From contig URVM01000038.1 of the NCBI GenBank assembly GCA_900551325.1, positions 1 through 18,584 on the forward strand: DNA of 18,584 bases, given 5' to 3'. The notes beneath the pieces were generated by a model. The model was not told where the DNA came from and made no database searches. It worked only from the letters and a program-made list of their open reading frames with translations. The DNA comes from an uncultured Eubacteriales bacterium. GTDB taxonomy: Bacteria > Bacillota > Clostridia > Lachnospirales > Cellulosilyticaceae. Each line of letters opens with the position of its first letter. The first letter of the stretch is position 1. Positions 7,245 to 14,180 of this stretch are shown one piece after another. The position numbers and the translations under genes were made by a program.

Positions 7245-8336
7245 ATGATGAAAAATAAATTTATTTTATTTATAACAGCGACTGTACTGATGAGTAGTAT
7301 GAATGTACCTGGGCTTCATGCACAATCACACCCAGTACAAAAGCCTGTAGCAATATGTAATTTAAAACAACCTACAACGGTTAATTATACTGAACCTAAT
7401 ATTTTTATAAATCCAGGGATGCATTCGCCGATTACATCAATTACAACGGATTTTGTAAAAGATATTAATGATATGAAAGATTTTTCTACATTAAGAGAGA
7501 TTTATACGACCATGCGACGTGAACTTAATGTACCAGAGGAAGAAGCACAAAAACTGTATAAGGATAAAGATAACATGTACCTTAAATATACAGCTGAAGA
7601 CTATATTAAAAACAAGACATTATGGGGATGTACAAGTTACGCTGTAGTATACGCTCAAATGGCAAGAGCAAAAGGTATACCAGCGCTTTTAGTAGAAGGG
7701 GTAAATATAGATTATGTAAAACATATACAAAGTGGCTCAAAGGAAAATATCCCAATGGGTGGGCATTGGTATGTAGAGGTGTATATACAGGGGAAATGGT
7801 ATTTAATCAATTCAACAACCAATGAAATTGTCATGGATTATGAACCAACAAGTGTAACCTTACCAGATAACAATATGTTGCTTAGAAAAGGGATGGATGT
7901 TTATGATATGACTCAATCGAAGACAAGTAAACAAGCTGACGAAGTCCTTATGCAACTTATAAAGAAAATGCCTGTAGATAAGTATGAAACCAACAAAGTC
8001 TTTGATTATGTAAGTCTAGGTGAGTATAGAGAAGGCCAAACGTTTATTGTAGGAAGCAAAAAAGCTGCTGATGCTATTCGTCAACAAAGAGGCATTAAAG
8101 CTTCAGGATCTTCTATAGACTACTTTTTGGAAAATAGAGTAGAGAATGAAGTAGATAAAATCATTCTATTACTAAACATGCAAACAGATCGACCTTATTT
8201 AGAAAAAATAAAACAAAGAATACCGGGTTTTGAGTCAAAGATTGGTATAAAACAATATGAGATAGAAGGTAAAAACTATACAGTAATAATGGGAAAGACT
8301 GAGCAAGAAATTATAACCTTAGTGCACTCAATCTAA
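7245..8336 (+). CDS. Exported transglutaminase-like protein with a novel C-terminal domain
   Basis: Start ATG (7245; a second ATG follows directly) after GAAGGAG. Residues 1-26 are a Sec signal peptide, with probable cleavage after LHA (24-26). Residues 70-200 match the transglutaminase-like fold: Cys129 in LWGCTSYAVVYAQMARAKG (cysteine at the start of a helix), His174 in GGHWYVEVY, and INSTTNE (188-194) at the position where the third catalytic residue, normally Asp in a WxxxDxT setting, is expected. Here it is Asn189. Residues 265-363 form a separate domain that is homologous to the C-terminus of the protein encoded next door. Known: bacterial exported members act as peptidases or cross-linkers at the cell surface. 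Inferred: an extracellular or wall-associated protein co-functioning with the downstream M61-like protein. Activity is uncertain because of the Asn, though Cys-His-Asn triads do work in papain-like enzymes. Confidence 0.82.
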   Translation: MMKNKFILFITATVLMSSMNVPGLHAQSHPVQKPVAICNLKQPTTVNYTEPNIFINPGMHSPITSITTDFVKDINDMKDFSTLREIYTTMRRELNVPEEEAQKLYKDKDNMYLKYTAEDYIKNKTLWGCTSYAVVYAQMARAKGIPALLVEGVNIDYVKHIQSGSKENIPMGGHWYVEVYIQGKWYLINSTTNEIVMDYEPTSVTLPDNNMLLRKGMDVYDMTQSKTSKQADEVLMQLIKKMPVDKYETNKVFDYVSLGEYREGQTFIVGSKKAADAIRQQRGIKASGSSIDYFLENRVENEVDKIILLLNMQTDRPYLEKIKQRIPGFESKIGIKQYEIEGKNYTVIMGKTEQEIITLVHSI

Positions 8337-8446
8337 AGGTTAATAAAAAAGGTTAGATGTGGTAATGCATGAATTGAGTTAATATGTAATATTTATTAAT
8401 TTTGCAAGGTATTTAAGAATAGCATATACAATGAGGAGTAAGGAAG

Positions 8447-10333
8447 ATGAGATATGTAAATATGAAAGCAGCCAAAACATATAATTGGGGCATCTATTTT
8501 GTTTTAATATTTATAGGCATAAGCTTATTACCTGTGAGCCTTGTAGCTAAATCGGGTTTAAAGGTAGCTTATACTTTAACGATTGAAGATTATACAACCC
8601 ATGAAGCTTTTGTAACCATGCAGATTGAGAATGTAACGACTAGTACTTTAGAGCTTGAAGAGCTTGGATGGGGCGAACGTAATATCAAGGGGCAAATTAA
8701 GGATTTGAAGGCCATGAAAAAGAGTGGGGAAGTACTTCCAGTTAAACAGGCTCAAACAGAAGATTATAATTTTATCATTGATACAAAAGGCGCCCATGAG
8801 ATTCAGGTTACTTATAGTATTTATAAGGGGGATATGCTAACAAATAATCACAATGTGATGGGTTACATAGGAGAAGACTTTGGGGTATTTTCAGGTGGAC
8901 AAGTATTTCTTGCCACAAAAGAAAAGTATGGCCTTCAAGGGGTTACAGTAGCTTTTGAGTTGCCAGAAGGAAGTACTATTGCCACACCGTTTTATAAAAA
9001 AGATGGGGTATATGATCCTAATTATTATGCCAATCAGACCACAAAGAATGAGTCAGAATGGGAGAATGCCTATATGTCCCTATATGCTAGTACAATGAGT
9101 GTAGGTAATTTTAAAAGAGTAGAAGGACCTATCATTGGGGGGACCCAAGTCATTACTTATATTCATAATGATTTGAAGTATCATGAGGATTTAGCCGGGA
9201 ATATTCAACAGGTCATTAAGTATCAAACAGAACTTTTTGGAGGAGGAGCGACCAAAGTACAAGTTCCTTATGTAGTGATCTTATTCCCAGATACTACAAA
9301 AACAAAAGTTTGGTCTGGAGAATCTCCTTTTTCACAAGGGGTAGGAATTGGAAACAACCAAGAGCCTCAACATGATTTCTATGCTCATCAAACGTTCCAT
9401 AGATGGAATAGTTGGCTGTGGGGATGGCATGTGAAAAGTAGTAACCCAAAAGATACAGTGTTTAGACTGTTGATGAATGAAGGGTTAAATCGATACTATG
9501 AAGGTAAGTTTATTATAGAGAATATGGAAAATCTGTTCAATGTAAGCAAAGGTGATGTGCATTTCTTAACCCATCAGTACGAAAACTTTCTAAAAGATTG
9601 TCCAACTGATGTTGCCTTTATAAATGGCAAGGATCCTTATGGAGAAGGAGCTCTCTTTTGGCTTTTCATGGATTTACAAATGCAAGCAGAAAGTAACGGA
9701 CAAATAGGACTAGATCAAGTAGTAGCAGTACTTCATAAACAGTTTGGGAACAATCAACAGCAAATGGATTATCATCAAGTGATAAGATGTATCCAGCAAG
9801 TAACAGGAAAAGATTATAGTACTTATTTTGAAAACTATATCTTTGGAAAAGGTGGATTAGGAAAGGCACTAGCACCTTATTTTAAAGATACAGATGGAGA
9901 TGGCTATGAAGATTATGTGGAACTTTTACTAGGGCAGTCTATTTATGAGAAGACTACGTATCAGCTTAAGGGTATGGAAGTGATTATGGGATTAGATACT
10001 AAAGGGGAAATAGGGAACTCAGAAAGTATTAAGGAGTATATGTTAGTGGGTTCCAAACAAGCTACTGAGGCTGTTCGTGAAAAAGGAAAGTTAGGAGCAG
10101 GAGCAGGACTTAGCAATTTCCTAAGTCAAAAACTTTATGAGCAGTATGAAGACAGTATCCTTCTTATTGATCTTGAAAAGGAGAAGGGATATATACCGAG
10201 TTTAAAACGTCTTGTTCCAAACTTAAGTTTGGAAACTGGACTTAAAAAGTATAAAGTGGGTAGCAAAATATTTACAGTGTTAGTAGCACCTACAGCAGAT
10301 GCTTTAATGAAGTGGATTGATTTGAAGTTTTAA
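8447..10333 (+). CDS. Exported M61-like peptidase homologue with altered HExxH and shared C-terminal domain
   Basis: The start at 8447 is chosen because GAGGAG lies eight bases upstream. Residues 14-34 are a hydrophobic signal or anchor. Residues 40-240 are beta-rich as in the M61 N-terminal domain. Residues 250-470 resemble the M61 (glycyl aminopeptidase) catalytic domain: H314-Q-T-F-H318-RWN aligns with HExxHxWN, and NEGLNRYYEG (344-353) supplies the expected third zinc ligand E345. The catalytic Glu of HExxH is Gln315, so peptidase activity is doubtful. Residues 481-492 (DTDGDGYEDYVE) form a calcium-binding loop like those of thrombospondin type 3 or dockerin repeats. Residues 533-628 are homologous to residues 268-363 of the upstream transglutaminase-like protein. 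The genes are 110 bases apart on one strand with no terminator, so probably one operon. Likely extracellular; function unknown. Confidence 0.75.
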   Translation: MRYVNMKAAKTYNWGIYFVLIFIGISLLPVSLVAKSGLKVAYTLTIEDYTTHEAFVTMQIENVTTSTLELEELGWGERNIKGQIKDLKAMKKSGEVLPVKQAQTEDYNFIIDTKGAHEIQVTYSIYKGDMLTNNHNVMGYIGEDFGVFSGGQVFLATKEKYGLQGVTVAFELPEGSTIATPFYKKDGVYDPNYYANQTTKNESEWENAYMSLYASTMSVGNFKRVEGPIIGGTQVITYIHNDLKYHEDLAGNIQQVIKYQTELFGGGATKVQVPYVVILFPDTTKTKVWSGESPFSQGVGIGNNQEPQHDFYAHQTFHRWNSWLWGWHVKSSNPKDTVFRLLMNEGLNRYYEGKFIIENMENLFNVSKGDVHFLTHQYENFLKDCPTDVAFINGKDPYGEGALFWLFMDLQMQAESNGQIGLDQVVAVLHKQFGNNQQQMDYHQVIRCIQQVTGKDYSTYFENYIFGKGGLGKALAPYFKDTDGDGYEDYVELLLGQSIYEKTTYQLKGMEVIMGLDTKGEIGNSESIKEYMLVGSKQATEAVREKGKLGAGAGLSNFLSQKLYEQYEDSILLIDLEKEKGYIPSLKRLVPNLSLETGLKKYKVGSKIFTVLVAPTADALMKWIDLKF

Positions 10334-10413
10334 GTGGTCTAAAAGCGAGAAGGGTGAAAAAACTTTAAAAAATTAATTTAAATATAAAAAGCTTTTATGG
10401 TAAACTTTATTTA

Positions 10414-10433
10414 TGTACGTAGTGTACGATACA
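10414..10433. promoter_or_regulatory. Candidate TetR operator upstream of the tetR-family gene
   Basis: The site reads CGTA-GTG-TACG (perfect inverted repeat, 10418-10428) flanked by TGTA on the left and TACA on the right, the latter offset by one base. It lies 40 bases before the regulator start and just downstream of a possible -10 (TAAACT, 10401-10406), a position suited to autorepression. No copy was seen in front of the oleate hydratase gene. Confidence 0.4.
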
Positions 10434-10473
10434 GTGAATCATGAAGAAATTTTTATGTTTGAAGGTGTTATAG

Positions 10474-11022
10474 ATGTCGACTAGTTTTTTAACCCAACAG
10501 GCAATTGCCAATACATTTAAAGCATTAATGAAAAAACATGCAGTCAATAAAATTACAGTTAAGATGATCACAGATCAGTGTGGTATTTCACGCCATACTT
10601 TTTATAATCATTTCCGTGATATTTATGATCTACTTGAATGGATTTATAAAAATGAGGTCATTGAAGAGTTAGATCAAAACTGTAATTTAAAGAACTGGAA
10701 AAATGGGATAGAGTTAGTACTGAATTATACTTATGAACACCGAGTTATTTGTGCAAATACTTGCCGTTCATTAGGGCGAGAGCATCTTGAAAAGTTTTTA
10801 CATAAAACATTTCAAACCGTATTAGAAGGTGTGATTGAAGATATAAGTAAAGAAAAAGGTGTGCAGTGTTCACAAAAGCAAGCAATAGCTTCCTTTTTTG
10901 CATTTGCAATTACTGGGGAATTTTTAAAATGGATTATGGATGGTTTTGTTGAAGAAATAGAGTCTGTTAAATCAAGAATTGTCTATATGTTTAATGGCAC
11001 TATTAGCCACTTATTAGATTAA
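10474..11022 (+). CDS. TetR/AcrR-family transcriptional regulator
   Basis: A 182-residue protein, normal for the family, with ATG start after GAAGGTG. The N-terminal helix-turn-helix covers residues about 10-55, with the recognition region VKMITDQCGISRHTFYNHF (29-47) typical of TetR proteins. The C-terminal half is helical and resembles the TetR_C_7/DhaS-like ligand domain, including FFAFAITGEFLKWIMDGF near residues 130-150. The neighbour downstream is oleate hydratase, and TetR regulators often sit beside fatty-acid genes, so control of that gene in response to a fatty acid is a reasonable inference. The two genes have separate transcription signals: a terminator follows this gene and a new promoter precedes the hydratase. 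A DhaS-like activator of another operon cannot be excluded. Confidence 0.88.
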   Translation: MSTSFLTQQAIANTFKALMKKHAVNKITVKMITDQCGISRHTFYNHFRDIYDLLEWIYKNEVIEELDQNCNLKNWKNGIELVLNYTYEHRVICANTCRSLGREHLEKFLHKTFQTVLEGVIEDISKEKGVQCSQKQAIASFFAFAITGEFLKWIMDGFVEEIESVKSRIVYMFNGTISHLLD

Positions 11023-11036
11023 AAATGACACACTTT

Positions 11037-11074
11037 AAGTCATCTGTGTAGATATAACACAGATGACTTTTTTT
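11037..11074 (+). terminator. Rho-independent terminator after the tetR-family gene
   Basis: AAGTCATCTGTGT pairs perfectly (13 bp) with ACACAGATGACTT across a 7-base loop, followed by a T-run. Confidence 0.92.
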
Positions 11075-11079
11075 GTTCA

Positions 11080-11108
11080 TTGAGGCAAATTTTCTTAAAG
11101 CATATAAT
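11080..11108 (+). promoter_or_regulatory. Sigma-A-type promoter for oleate hydratase
   Basis: TTGAGG (11080-11085) and a perfect TATAAT (11103-11108) are separated by 17 bases, the optimum. The start of transcription would be near 11115, leaving a leader of about 130 bases before the hydratase start codon. Confidence 0.65.
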
Positions 11109-11173
11109 AATTTTATCAATAACGATAACACCTTTTCATAGTAAGGATAACTTGGATAGAAACAGGACAGAAT

Positions 11174-11216
11174 AAGTTTTATTCATACTTATCACATTAT
11201 GATAAAGGCGATAAGT
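11174..11216. promoter_or_regulatory. Cluster of GATAA/TTATC inverted repeats in the oleate hydratase leader
   Basis: ACTTATC (11187-11193) is the exact inverse of GATAAGT (11210-11216), and TTATC/GATAA also pair at 11189-11193 and 11201-11205. GAATAA...TTATTC forms another palindrome immediately upstream. Further GATAA copies occur earlier in the leader (near 11123 and 11146). This looks like a multi-site operator downstream of the promoter; the cognate regulator is unknown, the adjacent TetR protein being the obvious candidate. Confidence 0.4.
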
Positions 11217-11243
11217 AAAGAGAAATGAAAGGAAGTTTGAATC

Positions 11244-12938
11244 ATGAACAATTACGAAAGAATTCAACCATTAAAACCAGAAAATATTGAACAAAGACAT
11301 GCTTATTTATTAGGAGGCGGTATCGGATCTTTATCAGCAGCGGCGTTTTTAATCCGTGATGCACAAATGCCTGGAAAAAATATTCATATCTATGAAGAAT
11401 TAGATGTATTTGGTGGTTCTATGGATGGTGCAGGAACTGCAGAGAAAGGTTATTCAGCAAGAGGCGGAAGAGAAATAGAAGCACATTTTGAGTGCTTTGC
11501 TGAGCTATATAGCTTTATCCCTTCTTTAACAAATCCTGAACGTAGTGTACTGGATGAGTTTAGAGAATTCAACATTGCTGAGCCTATTGAATCTCACTGT
11601 AGAATTGTTGAAAAACAAGGTCAAAAAGTTGACTTTTCTTCTTTTGGTTTATCAACAGCCAATGCGATGCAACTTGCAAAACTTCATCTTACAACAGAAG
11701 AAGCATTAGGGGATATGACAATCGCAGAATTCTTTGATGAAAGCTTCTTTAAAACAAACTTCTGGTTCTTCTGGGCTACTATGTTTGCATTTGAACCATG
11801 GCACAGTGTAGTAGAAGTTAAACGTTATGAAGAACGTTTTATGCACTTAATTGGTGGTATGAACTGTCTAAAAGGTATTTTACACACTGAGTACAACCAA
11901 TATGATTCATTAATCTTACCTCTTCTTAAATGGCTAGAAGCACATGATGTAGATTTCCAACTTGGTGCTACTGTAACAGACATTGACTTCAAATTTGAAG
12001 GTGAGAAGAAAACAGCAACATCTTTTGATATTGTTAGAAAAGGTGCTACTGAAACCATTCAAGTAAAACCAGATGATATTGTCCTCTTTACAAATGGTTC
12101 AATGACTCAAAATACAACACGTGGAGATTACAACACACCTGCAAAAATCAATACTTCTGATGACAAAGGCTGCTTTAGCGTATGGGAAAAATTAGCTAAG
12201 AAATCACCTGACTTTGGACACCCAGAAAAATTTGTAAGTGATATTGATAAAACAAAATGGATGTCATTTACTGTTACATTAAAAGATGACGATATTGTCT
12301 TCCCATATCTTCTTGAACTAACAACAGATAAACCAGGTATGGGTGGTCTTGTAACTATTAAAGATTCAAGCTGGTTTATGAGCTGGGTAGTACCAAAACA
12401 ACCTCACTTTATTGGACAACCAGATAATGTGAAAGTACTTTGGGCTTATGCATTAAATATGGATGTTGATGGAGATTATGTGAAGAAACATTTCTCAGAT
12501 TGTACAGGTAAAGAAATGTTTGAAGAATTATTATACCATATGGGATTAGAAGATAGAATTCCAGAAATCCTTGAACACACAGTTAATGTTATTCCAGCTA
12601 TGATGCCATATATTACTTCTCAATTTATGCCTAGAGTGGCTGGTGACCGTCCAGCTGTTATTCCAGCTGGTAGCCAAAACTTTGGTTTCTTAGGACAATA
12701 TGCAGAGATTCCAAATGACTGTGTATTCACTGTAGAGTATTCAGTTAGAAGTGCAATGATGGCAGTATATGGCTTAATGGGACTTGATAAAAAAGTGACA
12801 GAAATCTATCCAAGTCAATACGATGTGCGTGTATTAGCGAACGCAACAAAAGCATGTTTAGGCCTTGATCACATAGATTTAAAAGCACTACCAATCGGCG
12901 CATTATTAAAAGGTAGTGAGTTAGCTAAATTAATATAA
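11244..12938 (+). CDS. ohyA: Oleate hydratase (FAD-binding, MCRA family)
   Basis: A 564-residue protein, the usual length of bacterial oleate hydratases (formerly myosin-cross-reactive antigen). It adds water to the cis-9 double bond of oleate or related unsaturated fatty acids to give 10-hydroxy products (EC 4.2.1.53), detoxifying them in the cytoplasm or at the membrane. Seen: FAD-binding GGGIGSLSAAAF (24-35), the family signature YSARGGREIEAHFECF (70-85) containing the acidic residues of the active-site loop, FWFFWATMFAFEPWHSVVE (173-191), and the C-terminal FGFLGQYAEIPNDCVFTVEY motif region near residue 490. Start ATG follows AAAGGAAG. The gene has its own promoter, operator-like repeats and terminator. 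It is intact. Substrate preference (oleate versus linoleate) cannot be read from the sequence. Confidence 0.96.
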   Translation: MNNYERIQPLKPENIEQRHAYLLGGGIGSLSAAAFLIRDAQMPGKNIHIYEELDVFGGSMDGAGTAEKGYSARGGREIEAHFECFAELYSFIPSLTNPERSVLDEFREFNIAEPIESHCRIVEKQGQKVDFSSFGLSTANAMQLAKLHLTTEEALGDMTIAEFFDESFFKTNFWFFWATMFAFEPWHSVVEVKRYEERFMHLIGGMNCLKGILHTEYNQYDSLILPLLKWLEAHDVDFQLGATVTDIDFKFEGEKKTATSFDIVRKGATETIQVKPDDIVLFTNGSMTQNTTRGDYNTPAKINTSDDKGCFSVWEKLAKKSPDFGHPEKFVSDIDKTKWMSFTVTLKDDDIVFPYLLELTTDKPGMGGLVTIKDSSWFMSWVVPKQPHFIGQPDNVKVLWAYALNMDVDGDYVKKHFSDCTGKEMFEELLYHMGLEDRIPEILEHTVNVIPAMMPYITSQFMPRVAGDRPAVIPAGSQNFGFLGQYAEIPNDCVFTVEYSVRSAMMAVYGLMGLDKKVTEIYPSQYDVRVLANATKACLGLDHIDLKALPIGALLKGSELAKLI

Positions 12939-12960
12939 GAACAAAATGAGATGAATTATA

Positions 12961-12997
12961 AAAGTAGTAGGCTCTTAAATGAGTCTACTACTTTTTT
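12961..12997 (+). terminator. Rho-independent terminator after oleate hydratase
   Basis: AAAGTAGTAG-g-CTC pairs with GAG-t-CTACTACTTT around a 6-base loop, followed by TTT. Confidence 0.88.
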
Positions 12998-13244
12998 GTC
13001 TCTTGTATTACTTTTTATAGCATAAGCATATAAGTGAGAATGAGTAAATAATTTTTCAGTGGGTGAAAAGTTAGAGTCCAATCTTTCTTTTTTGGATTAA
13101 AAGATGCCAGATACACAGGTTAAAGCGAAGCAGTCAGGTATGCGTATGTTGAATTTGTATCATTATGGGCCTGACCAGAAGTATGGGCAGCGTATATATT
13201 ATATCTTCATTGTCTATGAGCCTTAGAATGAAATATGAAAATAG
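12998..13244. other. Gene-poor stretch between the oleate hydratase terminator and the LysR remnant
   Basis: Within the roughly 360 bases between the hydratase and the LysR gene, the only structures I see are a 40-codon ORF (13104-13226), the terminator behind it (13245-13277) and a TCCAA/TTGGA inverted repeat around a pyrimidine-rich loop near 13078-13096. No convincing promoter, riboswitch or RNA gene was recognised. Confidence 0.5.
13104..13226 (+). CDS. Unrecognised 40-codon ORF
   Basis: ATG to TAG, 40 residues, beginning MPDTQVKAKQSGMRML and ending RIYYIFIVYEP. I do not recognise it. It is aromatic-rich (six Tyr) and noticeably less AT-rich than the DNA around it. No good Shine-Dalgarno site precedes the ATG (GGATTAAAAG only), which argues against efficient translation. 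In favour of a real transcription unit, a clean terminator follows 18 bases after the stop. It may be a small peptide gene, the tail of a decayed larger gene, or part of a small RNA. Confidence 0.3.
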   Translation: MPDTQVKAKQSGMRMLNLYHYGPDQKYGQRIYYIFIVYEP

Positions 13245-13277
13245 AAACCTACTTGAGTGTATAGCTAAGTAGGTTTT
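13245..13277 (+). terminator. Rho-independent terminator following the 40-codon ORF
   Basis: AAACCTACTT pairs perfectly (10 bp) with AAGTAGGTTT across a 12-base loop, followed by further T residues. Confidence 0.75.
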
Positions 13278-13299
13278 ATTTATGACTAGAAAGTAAAAA

Positions 13300-14164
13300 A
13301 TGCAGATATATAAAAAGACAATAGTGGTAATAAAAAATAGAGATAGCCAAGTGGTTGAAAGAGATTGTTAGCAATCAAATTGCATTACTTGAAAAGGAAA
13401 TAGGCAGACAACTTTTTGTAAGAGGCAACAGAGGGGTCACATTAACCAAAGAAGGAATAGAGATTTATAACTATGCCAAGCAGGTTGTAAGTCAATATGA
13501 ACTGATTGAGCATAAGCTCCTCAATCATGTGAGTTATAATAAAACGAAAATTGCTTCTTGTGGTTGTGAAATCGTTGAACCGGCTTTTTTAGAAGTTTGC
13601 AAAGCCTTTGATACAAGCAATTATAAATTTGAACTAGAATACTGTAGTGTTGAAAGTTGTATTGATAAGTTGGTGACTCAAGAAGTGGACTTAGCTATTA
13701 TTCCTTATACAACCCTTCAGTATAAAAAGTTAGATCAATTTCTAGTAAATAAAAATTTATTTACAGGAGAATTGAAACTCCATATAAGCGACAAGTGGGC
13801 TATAAGTACTCAAGCTAACCTTCATTTAGAAGATCTAAAAGGGCTTATACATGTGAAGAAGCATATGCTATTTAGTGGGGCATTTAGTTTAGACTATGAA
13901 ACCAAACAAATGGGCATTGGATTTGAGCATGTAAGTATTGTCACTCATCAAATTAAAACTTATGAGATGGCACTTTCTAAATTTCCTTCATTTGGGGTAA
14001 CACCTGAATGGCATTGTGATTTAGAAGTGAATCCTACCTTGAAAAGAGTTTCTTTAGGAAGTGACAAAATAGGTGTACATATTGCTATGGTCAAAAGACA
14101 AAATGAAGTGTTAAGAGAGGAATGCGTTTATTTTTTAGACCAATTAGAAAAGTATAAAGGTTAA
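13300..14164 (+). pseudogene. LysR-family regulator with disrupted N-terminal helix-turn-helix
   Basis: The main frame is open from a TTG at 13355 to 14164 (269 codons). It begins inside the DNA-binding domain with VSNQIALLEKEIGRQLF, RGNRGVTLTKEG and the linker helix of a LysR protein. The frame is closed just upstream by a TAA, so about 25-30 N-terminal residues (first helix, turn and part of the recognition helix) are missing. A second frame from ATG 13300 reads MQIYKKTIVVIKNRD and stops at 13369-13371; it resembles a degraded LysR start. Together these suggest a small deletion plus frameshift. The effector domain (about residues 70-265) is intact and divergent. There is no good ribosome binding site at either start. 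The gene stops 16 bases before the flavodoxin-fold lipoprotein, which it probably once controlled. A sequencing error or an unusual short regulator is possible. Confidence 0.7.
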
Positions 14165-14180
14165 AATAAGGAGAGACTAA

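Noticed and set aside
7622..7825. 67-codon frame inside the transglutaminase-like gene
   Set aside because: Covers the Cys129-to-Asn189 coding region in another frame; no ribosome binding site.
9666..9875. Hydrophobic 69-codon frame on the - strand inside the M61-like gene
   Set aside because: Antisense of a helical coding region; no start signals.
11825..12058. 77-codon frame on the - strand inside the oleate hydratase gene
   Set aside because: Entirely inside a certain gene; serine-rich antisense product.
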